This document shows positions 13,156 through 18,974 of a DNA stretch of 18,974 nucleotides, piece after piece. This DNA is from DASQTB01 sp035642095. GTDB lineage: Bacteria > Actinomycetota > UBA4738 > CALAEC01. A program made the position numbers and the translations under genes. The notes beneath the pieces were generated by a model. That model made no database searches and was not told the origin of the DNA. It saw only the letters and a list, made by a program, of their open reading frames with translations. The stretch's first letter is position 1; each line of letters starts with the position of its first letter. The DNA lies in NCBI GenBank assembly GCA_035642095.1, contig DASQTB010000070.1, positions 1 to 18,974 of the forward strand, read 5' to 3'.

Positions 13156-14862
13156 ATGTCCGCGAGGCGTCTCGCTTCGCTGGCGGCCGCGTCCCTGCTC
13201 GCCGCGGCCGTCCCCGCCATCCCCACCATCCCCGCCGCCTCGGCATCGTCGCGGCTCCGGATCACCGCGCCGCCGGGCCAATCGCTGCTCGTCCGGGGGG
13301 AGTATCCGCCGATCGAGTCGTCCTGCGTGTCACCCGAGCAGCCCCTGCTCCACGCTCGGTACCGGGGCACGATCGAGATCGTCCGGCGGGAGGACGGCTC
13401 GCTGTCGCTCATCGGCGAGCTGCCGTTCGAGGAGTACGTGAAGGGGATCGCCGAGGTGCCGAGGGACTGGCCCATGGAGGCGCTCAAAGCCCAGGTAGTG
13501 GCGGCCCGCACGTACGCGCTCAACCGCCTCCAGAACACCGAGCCCGAAGGAGACTACGACCTCTGCGCGACCACGGAATGCCAGGTGTACGTGGGGATGA
13601 AGGTGGGGGCCGGGCCGTGGGGCGCCCGGTGGATCCGAGCGGTCGACCAGACGACCGGGCAGGTGCTCCTGTACCAGGGCCAGCCGGCCATCACGTACTA
13701 CTCCTCGACGTCGCCCGGCCGCACGTTCAACGTCGAGGACGTCTTCGGAGGGGTGGCCCTCCCCTACCTTCGGGGTCACGACGAGCGGGATGACCGGGCC
13801 TCCCCGCTCTCCCGCTGGCGAGTGGACGTGCCGTTCGACGACCTGGCCCGGTTCCTGGCGGCCGACGGCGTCTGGTCCGGCGGCGCCATCCGACGGGTCC
13901 AGGTGGGCGACGGGAGGATCCGCATCTCGGGCGATCGCGGCGTGACGCTTTCGAAAGACGACCTTCGCGACGCGTTGAACGAATGGGCGGAGTGCCTGAC
14001 CCCCGACCGGTACCCGCGGTTCGAGCCGGGTGGGTACCGGCTGCCCCAGACCGTGCCGTCGATCTGGTATCGGGCCCGTCCGGAAGGTGATGTGCTCGTG
14101 CTGACCGGGAGGGGGTGGGGTCACGGCATCGGGATGGTCCAGTGGGGGGCCTACGGGAAGGCCAAGCGGGGGCTGGGGTACGCCGACATCCTGGCCGCTT
14201 ACTACGGCGGCCTGCGGCCTCAGCCGATCGACCTGCCGGGGACGATCCGGATCCTCATCGCCGAGGGCCTCCGGAGCGTCGTGGTGGAGCCCTCCGGTGA
14301 GGCCCGGACGGATCCCACGCTCGCCCCGCGGGCCCCGTGGCGGATCACCGGCGCCGGGAAGCTCCGGGTCCACCACGGGCGCTCACCGCCTCCGGTGCTC
14401 AGCGTGACCGAGGTCCGCCTGCCGCTCCGAGCGGCGTCCGGCCAGCCGTACCGAGTGCGCCTGAACGCCTCGGACGAGGTCGAGGTGCGCCTGGAGCTCC
14501 TCCGTGACGGCGAGGTCGTGGGGAGAACGGACTCGCGCGCCCTGGAGGAGGGCTCCGCCCGGGTGCGCCTGATCCCACCGAACCTTCCCCCCGACACCTA
14601 CGAGTTCCGTCTGGTGGCCACCGACGGAGTGGATACGGTCATCGCGGCCGGAGAGAGCGTGCCGTTGGTCGCCTCGACGGCGACCTCGCCCCAGCCTCCC
14701 CCATCCGCGGTTCGGCCGCCCGGGAGCCAGGCCGCCCGGCCGGACGGAAGGAACGCGGACGCCGATCCGGCCGTATGGATCGCCGCCGGAACCGCCATCC
14801 TCGTCGTGCTCGCCCTGCTCGTGTTGACCGCGCGGCGCCGGAGGGGGTTACATCGCGCCTGA
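13156..14862 (+). CDS. SpoIID/LytB-domain cell-wall protein with C-terminal membrane anchor
   Basis: This 568-residue protein has a signal peptide (residues 1-30, LASLAAASLLAAAVPAIPTI). The SpoIID/LytB domain spans ~75-365: GELPFEEYVKGIAEVPRDWP contains the catalytic glutamate (E92 or E93), followed by EALKAQVVAARTYALNRL, DLCATTECQVYVG, ITYYSSTSPGRT and GRGWGHGIGMVQWGAYGKA. SpoIID proteins are lytic transglycosylases acting on denuded glycan, and LytB proteins enhance amidases. A beta-rich region (~370-515) and a Pro-rich linker lead to a membrane segment (AAGTAILVVLALLVLTA) with a basic end, so the domain is displayed outside the membrane. This is not evidence for sporulation, since such proteins occur in non-spore-formers. 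The stop overlaps the channel gene by one base. Confidence 0.9.
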   Translation: MSARRLASLAAASLLAAAVPAIPTIPAASASSRLRITAPPGQSLLVRGEYPPIESSCVSPEQPLLHARYRGTIEIVRREDGSLSLIGELPFEEYVKGIAEVPRDWPMEALKAQVVAARTYALNRLQNTEPEGDYDLCATTECQVYVGMKVGAGPWGARWIRAVDQTTGQVLLYQGQPAITYYSSTSPGRTFNVEDVFGGVALPYLRGHDERDDRASPLSRWRVDVPFDDLARFLAADGVWSGGAIRRVQVGDGRIRISGDRGVTLSKDDLRDALNEWAECLTPDRYPRFEPGGYRLPQTVPSIWYRARPEGDVLVLTGRGWGHGIGMVQWGAYGKAKRGLGYADILAAYYGGLRPQPIDLPGTIRILIAEGLRSVVVEPSGEARTDPTLAPRAPWRITGAGKLRVHHGRSPPPVLSVTEVRLPLRAASGQPYRVRLNASDEVEVRLELLRDGEVVGRTDSRALEEGSARVRLIPPNLPPDTYEFRLVATDGVDTVIAAGESVPLVASTATSPQPPPSAVRPPGSQAARPDGRNADADPAVWIAAGTAILVVLALLVLTARRRRGLHRA

Positions 14863-15734
14863 TGCTCACCGTCGCCGATCACGTGCCGCTCGACTCCCGC
14901 GCCTGGCTCCTCTCCCACGGCGTCCGGATCGCGGTCATCGTCTTCGCCGCGATCGCGGTGCTGACGCTGAGCCGCATCGCCGTCCGACGGATGCAGAAGC
15001 GTCTCGAGGGTGTGGAGGGCGCCACCCAGGAGCTGAGCCTCCAGCGGACCGCCACGCTCACGCAGGCCGTGTCCTACGCGGTGAAGGTGGTCGTGTGGAC
15101 CCTCACCCTCCTCTTGGTGCTCGGCGAGTTTGACATCCAGCTCGGGCCGCTCCTGGCCGGAGCGGGGATCGCCGGCGTGGCCCTCGGCTTCGGCGCTCAA
15201 TCGCTGGTCCGCGATTTCCTCTCCGGCTTCTTCATCCTCCTGGAGAACCAGTTCGGCGTCAGCGAGCGCATCACCGTCCACATCGGTAGCCAGGAGGTCA
15301 CCGGCAAGGTGGAAACGCTGAGCCTCCGGACGACCGAGCTCCGGGCGTTCGACGGCACCCTTCACATCATTCCCAACGGGAACATCCTGGTGGTCGGGAA
15401 CCATTCCCGAGGATGGGCCCGAGCCATCGTCGACGTGATCGTGGCGTACACGGAAGACCTGGACCGGGTTCGAGGGGTCCTGGACGAGCTGTTCGGCGAG
15501 CTCCGGGATGATCCCGACCTCCGGCGGGCATTCTTCAGCGGTCCGGAGGTCCTCGGAGTGGAACGGCTCGGCGACAAGGACGTCACGCTCCGGGTGACGG
15601 CCGAGGTTCGCCCAACCAGGCGAGCCGACCTGGAGCGGCTCCTCCGCCAGCGCATCAAGGAGCGGTTCGACGAACGGAAGATCACGGCCCCCGCCTCGTC
15701 CCAGGCCGGTGGAGACGGCGGGACGGGCCCCTAA
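14862..15734 (+). CDS. MscS-family mechanosensitive channel
   Basis: This 290-residue inner-membrane protein has about three N-terminal membrane segments (GVRIAVIVFAAIAVLTL, AVKVVVWTLTLLLVLG, and a pore-lining helix). The pore helix and start of the beta domain read PLLAGAGIAGVALGFGAQSL then VRDFLSGFFILLENQFGVSE, a strong MscS signature. The beta domain (RITVHIGSQEVTGKVETLSL, VEEISLR-like, IIPNGNI) and an alpha/beta C-terminal part follow. It releases solutes on osmotic downshock. ATG 14862 overlaps the SpoIID-gene stop (TGATG), so translation is coupled. Pairing a cell-wall enzyme with an osmotic release valve suggests an envelope-stress role, which is an inference. Confidence 0.92.
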   Translation: MLTVADHVPLDSRAWLLSHGVRIAVIVFAAIAVLTLSRIAVRRMQKRLEGVEGATQELSLQRTATLTQAVSYAVKVVVWTLTLLLVLGEFDIQLGPLLAGAGIAGVALGFGAQSLVRDFLSGFFILLENQFGVSERITVHIGSQEVTGKVETLSLRTTELRAFDGTLHIIPNGNILVVGNHSRGWARAIVDVIVAYTEDLDRVRGVLDELFGELRDDPDLRRAFFSGPEVLGVERLGDKDVTLRVTAEVRPTRRADLERLLRQRIKERFDERKITAPASSQAGGDGGTGP

Positions 15735-15738
15735 CGTC

Positions 15739-15747
15739 TGGTACGCT
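15739..15747 (+). promoter_or_regulatory. Extended -10 promoter for rpmB
   Basis: TGG followed by TACGCT (15742-15747) makes an extended -10 box ending 9 bases before ATG 15757. No Shine-Dalgarno sequence is present between it and the start, so a leaderless or very short leader is likely. Confidence 0.4.
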
Positions 15748-15756
15748 GGTTCGACG

Positions 15757-15948
15757 ATGGCTTCTGTCTGCGATGTCTGCGGCCGCTCCCCCGGGTTCGG
15801 GATGAAGGTCAGTCACTCGCATCGACGGTCCAACCGTCGGTGGAATCCGAACATCCAGCGCGTGCGAGCCATGGTGAACGGGGCCCCGCGCCGGCTCAAC
15901 GTGTGTACCAAGTGCCTCAAGGCCGGCAAGGTGCAACGAGCCGGCTGA
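15757..15948 (+). CDS. rpmB: 50S ribosomal protein L28
   Basis: This 63-residue basic protein is bL28 of the large ribosomal subunit. It shows MASVCDVCGRSPGFGMKVSH, the SHRRSNRRWNPNIQ motif and CTKCLKAGKV near the end. The CxxC pairs (C5, C8 and VCTKC) are intact, so it is the zinc-binding (C+) paralog type. ATG 15757 gives the normal N-terminus; a longer frame upstream from 15709 overlaps the channel gene. In other actinobacteria rpmB lies between thiL and recG on the chromosome, as it does here, though with extra genes on both sides. Confidence 0.97.
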   Translation: MASVCDVCGRSPGFGMKVSHSHRRSNRRWNPNIQRVRAMVNGAPRRLNVCTKCLKAGKVQRAG

Positions 15949-15962
15949 TCGACGCCCGTTCC

Positions 15963-15992
15963 TTGACCGAACCATCATCCTCGTCCTAGGGT
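15963..15992 (+). promoter_or_regulatory. Sigma70-type promoter of the sulfatase gene
   Basis: TTGACC (15963-15968), an 18-base spacer and TAGGGT (15987-15992) match a housekeeping promoter. The -10 ends 7 bases before ATG 16000 with no Shine-Dalgarno sequence between, so a leaderless transcript is expected. Confidence 0.6.
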
Positions 15993-15999
15993 GTCCCCC

Positions 16000-17679
16000 A
16001 TGTCCCCAACCCTTCGTCGATTGAGCGCGCTCGCCTGCCTGACCCTCCCCGCCTTGGCCTCGGCGCTGGTCCCTGTGGGGCCAGCGGCAGGCCAGGCCGG
16101 CGGTTCACCCAACGTGATGATCATCCTCACCGACGACCAGCGAGCGATGGACACCATGGAGCACATGCCGAAGACGCTCCAGTGGTTCGGACAGGGCGGG
16201 ACGAGCTTCACGGAGGGCTTCGCCACCACACCCCTGTGCTGTCCGTCGCGGGCCGCCATCATGTCCGGCCGCCTGAACCACAACAACAACGTGCGCACCA
16301 ACGGGGATCAGGAGCTCCTCGACCACAACTCAACGATCCAGCGTTACCTCGACCAGGCCGGGTACAGGACCGGGCTCGCCGGCAAGTTCCTCAACCTGTG
16401 GCCCGTGGCCAACAATCCTCCCAACTTCGACCGGTGGGCCCTGCTCAAACCGGAGGACACCGGGTACTACAACAGCCAGTTCAACGTCGACGGCGCTGTC
16501 CAGACGGTGCCCGGCTACTCCACCGACTACATCCGGGACTACACCCTGGACCTGCTCGACACGTGGGAGGTGAACAACGACGATCGGCCGTGGTTCCTGC
16601 ACGTGGCGCCGTACGCGCCCCACGATCCTGCCGATCCGGCGGCTCGACACGCCGCCGCCACGTTCCCGCCCTGGCCGGGGAACCCCGCAGTGTTCGAGGC
16701 CGACAGGAGCGACAAGCCGCCGTCGGTACGCAACGCCCGCCGGACGTACGAGGAAGCGTTGGTGGACCGGGAGCGACAGCTCCGCACGCTCTTGGCGGTC
16801 GACGAGATGGTGGACGCGATCTTCCAGCGGCTGGAGGCCACCGGCGAGCAGAACACACTGGCCTTCTTCCTGTCGGACAACGGGTTCTTCTGGGCGGAGC
16901 ATGGGCTGCGGGGCAAGAACCGGCCCTACACCGAGGCGATCAAGGTGCCCTTCTTCATGCGCTGGCCGGGGCGGGTGGCCGCCGGAGGCGTGCACGGCTC
17001 ACCTGCAGCCAACATCGATCTGGCCCCGACCATCCTCCAGGCCGCCGGCATCTCCCCCGCCGCGCAGTACCCGCTGGACGGCAAGTCCCTCCTCCAGGGC
17101 GGGCCGCGGAAGAAGATGCTCACCGAGTCCTGGCCTCCGGAGGCTCGAGGACCGTGGGCCTCGACGCGCACGCCGAAGTACCAGTACATGGAGTACTACA
17201 ACCGGGACACCGGCGCCGTGCAGTTCCGCGAGTACTACGACCTGAGCGTCGATCCGTACCAACTGCAGAACCTGTACGGCGATGGCAGGCCTCGGAACGA
17301 CCCCTGGGCGCCGGCACTGACCCGAGAGCTCGAGGGGATGAAGACGTGCGTGGGAACCGCCTGCCTGGACGCGATGCGCGAACCCGGTATCCCCCGGCGC
17401 TGCCCCGGAGCGACCGCGAAGCCCGGCCACCATCTGGTCGGTTCTCAGTTCCGCGACAGCATCGGGGGCTTCCCGTGGCGCAACGTGATCTGCGGCCGGG
17501 AGGGGGCGGACAACCTTCGTGGGAAGGGCGGACGTGATCGGCTGATCGGTCACCGCGGCCCCGACACGCTGGTCGGAGGACCAGGCGACGACATCCTGGA
17601 CGGGAAGAGTGGACGGGACGTCTGCAGGGGCGGCCCCGGGAAGGACCGGTTCCGGAGCTGCCAGCGCAAGTCGGGTTGA
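16000..17679 (+). CDS. Secreted sulfatase with C-terminal RTX-like tail
   Basis: This 559-residue protein starts at ATG 16000; GTG 15991 is in frame but lies inside the -10 box. A signal peptide covers residues ~1-33. The sulfatase domain shows the metal-binding NVMIILTDDQ, the active-site signature PLCCPSR (C80 is the residue expected to become formylglycine; R84), HVAPYAPHDP, and SDNGFFWAEHGLRGKNRPYT with the second metal-site Asp-Asn and Lys. It most resembles N-acetylglucosamine-6-sulfatase-type enzymes that remove sulfate esters from polysaccharides; the real substrate is unknown. From ~465 on, the tail (CPGATAKPGHHLVGSQFRDS to RSCQRKSG) is the same Cys-bracketed Gly/Asp repeat module as in the secreted proteins at 261 and 1669. 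The stop is 3 bases from the convergent thiD stop. No formylglycine-generating enzyme is in the window. Confidence 0.92.
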   Translation: MSPTLRRLSALACLTLPALASALVPVGPAAGQAGGSPNVMIILTDDQRAMDTMEHMPKTLQWFGQGGTSFTEGFATTPLCCPSRAAIMSGRLNHNNNVRTNGDQELLDHNSTIQRYLDQAGYRTGLAGKFLNLWPVANNPPNFDRWALLKPEDTGYYNSQFNVDGAVQTVPGYSTDYIRDYTLDLLDTWEVNNDDRPWFLHVAPYAPHDPADPAARHAAATFPPWPGNPAVFEADRSDKPPSVRNARRTYEEALVDRERQLRTLLAVDEMVDAIFQRLEATGEQNTLAFFLSDNGFFWAEHGLRGKNRPYTEAIKVPFFMRWPGRVAAGGVHGSPAANIDLAPTILQAAGISPAAQYPLDGKSLLQGGPRKKMLTESWPPEARGPWASTRTPKYQYMEYYNRDTGAVQFREYYDLSVDPYQLQNLYGDGRPRNDPWAPALTRELEGMKTCVGTACLDAMREPGIPRRCPGATAKPGHHLVGSQFRDSIGGFPWRNVICGREGADNLRGKGGRDRLIGHRGPDTLVGGPGDDILDGKSGRDVCRGGPGKDRFRSCQRKSG

Positions 17680-17682
17680 GCG

Positions 17683-18498
17683 CTACCGGGCGCGCCCAAG
17701 CACCCCGCCGGGATTGACCGGACCGATCCCCTGTCCGATCTCGAGGTGGGCCCGGATGGCCTGGGTCACGAACGCCTTCCCCCTCCGAACCGCCGTCATC
17801 AGGTCGTCGCCGAGGGCCAGGTGGGCCGCGATGGCCGCCGACAGGACGCAGCCGGTTCCGTGGGTGTGCTCGGTGTCGATCCGCTCGGCGCCGATCGGCT
17901 GGACGCCGTCCCGCGTGATCAACAGGTCCACCGCAGCATCTCGATCCTCCAGATGGCCCCCCTTGACCAGCACGGCGCCGGGGCCGAGCTCCAGGATGGC
18001 CCGGCCGGCCCGCTCCATGTCCTGCTCGGTCCGGACCGGGAAGCCGGCCAGGAGCGCCGCCTCCGGAAGGTTGGGGGTGACCACGGTGGACAGGGGGACG
18101 ATCCGACGGCGCAGCGCCTGGGAGGCGTCCTCGGCCAGGAGCGGATGGCCGTGCTTCGACACCGACACGGGATCGACCACCAGGTTCGGGATCCCTGTCT
18201 CTGAGACCGCATCCGCCACGGCGTCGATGATCCCCGCCGATGCCAACATACCGGTCTTGGCCGCGTCGACGCCGATGTCCGTGGCAACCGCCCGGATCTG
18301 ATCGCCCACCGTCTCGGGGAACAGCTCCTGGTAGCCGGAAACGCCCTTCGTGTTCTGCACGGTCACGGCGGTGATGGCCGACATCCCCCACACCCCGAGA
18401 GCGTGGAAGGTCTTCAGGTCGGCCTGGATGCCGGCACCACCCCCCGAATCAGACCCGGCGATGGTCAGCGCCCTCGGTACGGATCGCTCAGCTGGCAA
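17683..18498 (-). CDS. thiD: Hydroxymethylpyrimidine/phosphomethylpyrimidine kinase
   Basis: This 271-residue kinase phosphorylates HMP and HMP-phosphate to HMP-pyrophosphate in thiamine synthesis. Ribokinase-fold signatures are ALTIAGSDSGGGAGIQADLK, VDPVSVSKHG, VVTPNLPEAALLAG, VLVKGGHLED and HTHGTGCVLSAAIAAHLALG with the anion-hole GTGC. The family usually has KSG where this protein has KHG. The start is TTG 18498-18496, seven bases after GGGGTGG and overlapping the thiL 3' end by 11 bases; no ATG or GTG is available before the GSDSGGGAG motif. It is co-transcribed with thiL. Confidence 0.95.
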   Translation of the reverse strand: MPAERSVPRALTIAGSDSGGGAGIQADLKTFHALGVWGMSAITAVTVQNTKGVSGYQELFPETVGDQIRAVATDIGVDAAKTGMLASAGIIDAVADAVSETGIPNLVVDPVSVSKHGHPLLAEDASQALRRRIVPLSTVVTPNLPEAALLAGFPVRTEQDMERAGRAILELGPGAVLVKGGHLEDRDAAVDLLITRDGVQPIGAERIDTEHTHGTGCVLSAAIAAHLALGDDLMTAVRRGKAFVTQAIRAHLEIGQGIGPVNPGGVLGRAR

Positions 18499-18974
18499 AG
18501 TGGTCCCACCCCTTCGCCTCCAGAAGAGACTCCTCCTCGCCTCGCACAGCGACGACGCGTTGCTCGTCGGTGATATCGCCGATGGCGGTCAGTCGGGTCC
18601 CGAACCGCTGCATCCCTCGCCGGGCATGGTCCACCGCCTGGGGCGGGATCGCCGCCAGGAGCTCGTAGTCCTCGCCCCCGTGGAGCGCCAGGTCCTGCGG
18701 ATCGATGCCGATCGCCTCGGCCAGGTCGACCACCCCAGGGGCGATCGGGAGGTCGGGCACGCGCACCCGGGCCCCCACCCCGCTCTCCTCGCAGAGCCGG
18801 GCCAGATCGAGCGACAGCCCATCGGATATGTCCAGCATGGCCGTGGCCCCGGATTGGGCCAGGACCTGGCCTTCTCCCACTCGAGCCTCGGGCCGCTCGT
18901 GGCGGGACAGGAGAGCCCGACCCCATTCCGTCGACAACAGATCCTTCCGCTCCGTGGCCCGGGACTGGGCGATC
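18488..18974 (-). CDS. thiL: Thiamine-monophosphate kinase, 5' part outside window
   Basis: The visible 161 residues are the C-terminal part of ThiL, which phosphorylates thiamine phosphate to thiamine pyrophosphate. Visible signatures are AMLDISDGLSLDLARLCEES and ALHGGEDYELLAAIP, the conserved AIR-synthase-fold motifs. The frame is open to the window edge (IAQSRATERKDLLSTEWGRA before them), so the start lies beyond 18974. Its stop overlaps the thiD start by 11 bases. Confidence 0.95.
   Translation of the reverse strand, partial: IAQSRATERKDLLSTEWGRALLSRHERPEARVGEGQVLAQSGATAMLDISDGLSLDLARLCEESGVGARVRVPDLPIAPGVVDLAEAIGIDPQDLALHGGEDYELLAAIPPQAVDHARRGMQRFGTRLTAIGDITDEQRVVAVRGEEESLLEAKGWDHFAS

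Noticed and set aside
17120..18391. 423-codon minus-strand open frame across the sulfatase end and thiD
   Set aside because: It is an out-of-frame shadow of thiD and antisense to the sulfatase, rich in Arg/Gly with no motif.

Overview
The window is GC-rich, gene-dense chromosomal DNA from a bacterium, almost certainly an actinobacterium (Actinomycetota). The evidence is the tightly packed minus-strand series recG, methyltransferase, rsmD, coaD, DivIVA/SepIVA-like coiled-coil gene, DUF177 gene, rpmF, rnc, mutM. That order is characteristic of actinobacteria, and it comes with many GTG/TTG starts, zinc-ribbon L28 and L32 proteins, and several -10 boxes placed so close to the ATG that the transcripts should be leaderless. 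The sequence does not let me name a lower taxon. No rRNA, tRNA, CRISPR array, insertion sequence or phage gene was seen.

Positions 1-5945 are an accessory region of secreted or surface proteins. It starts with the tail of a truncated gene and a complete gene (261-1523), both ending in nearly identical glycine/aspartate-rich RTX-like repeats. A convergent gene (1669-3087, minus) has a related tail. A 486-bp gap follows that contains the decayed remains of a metallophosphoesterase gene. Two translationally coupled minus-strand genes come next: a membrane-anchored Gly/Ser-rich protein (5067-5660) and a secreted multi-domain protein (3574-5070). The 285-bp gap before mutM holds a second relic, a broken copy of a Fpg-type zinc-finger coding end.

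Positions 5946-12562 are the conserved housekeeping operon, read on the minus strand: DNA repair (recG, mutM), RNA processing and ribosome assembly (rsmD, rnc, rpmF, DUF177), coenzyme A synthesis (coaD) and a probable septal factor. Most junctions overlap by 1-4 bases or are separated by at most 17 bases. mutM is unusual: it starts with GTG directly after the rnc stop codon and in the same frame, and it lacks the proline that normally follows the initiator methionine and acts as the catalytic nucleophile.

Positions 12633-17679 are read on the plus strand: a thioredoxin-fold lipoprotein, a SpoIID/LytB-domain protein, a MscS-type channel, ribosomal protein L28 (rpmB), and a secreted sulfatase that again carries the Cys-capped RTX-like tail. 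Positions 17683-18974 return to the minus strand with thiL (cut by the window edge) and thiD, two thiamine-pathway kinases that overlap.

I see no clearly new multi-gene defence or metabolic system. The most interesting signals are the proline-less MutM, the Cys-capped repeat tail shared by four unrelated secreted proteins, the two gene relics, and the recurring leaderless promoter layout.
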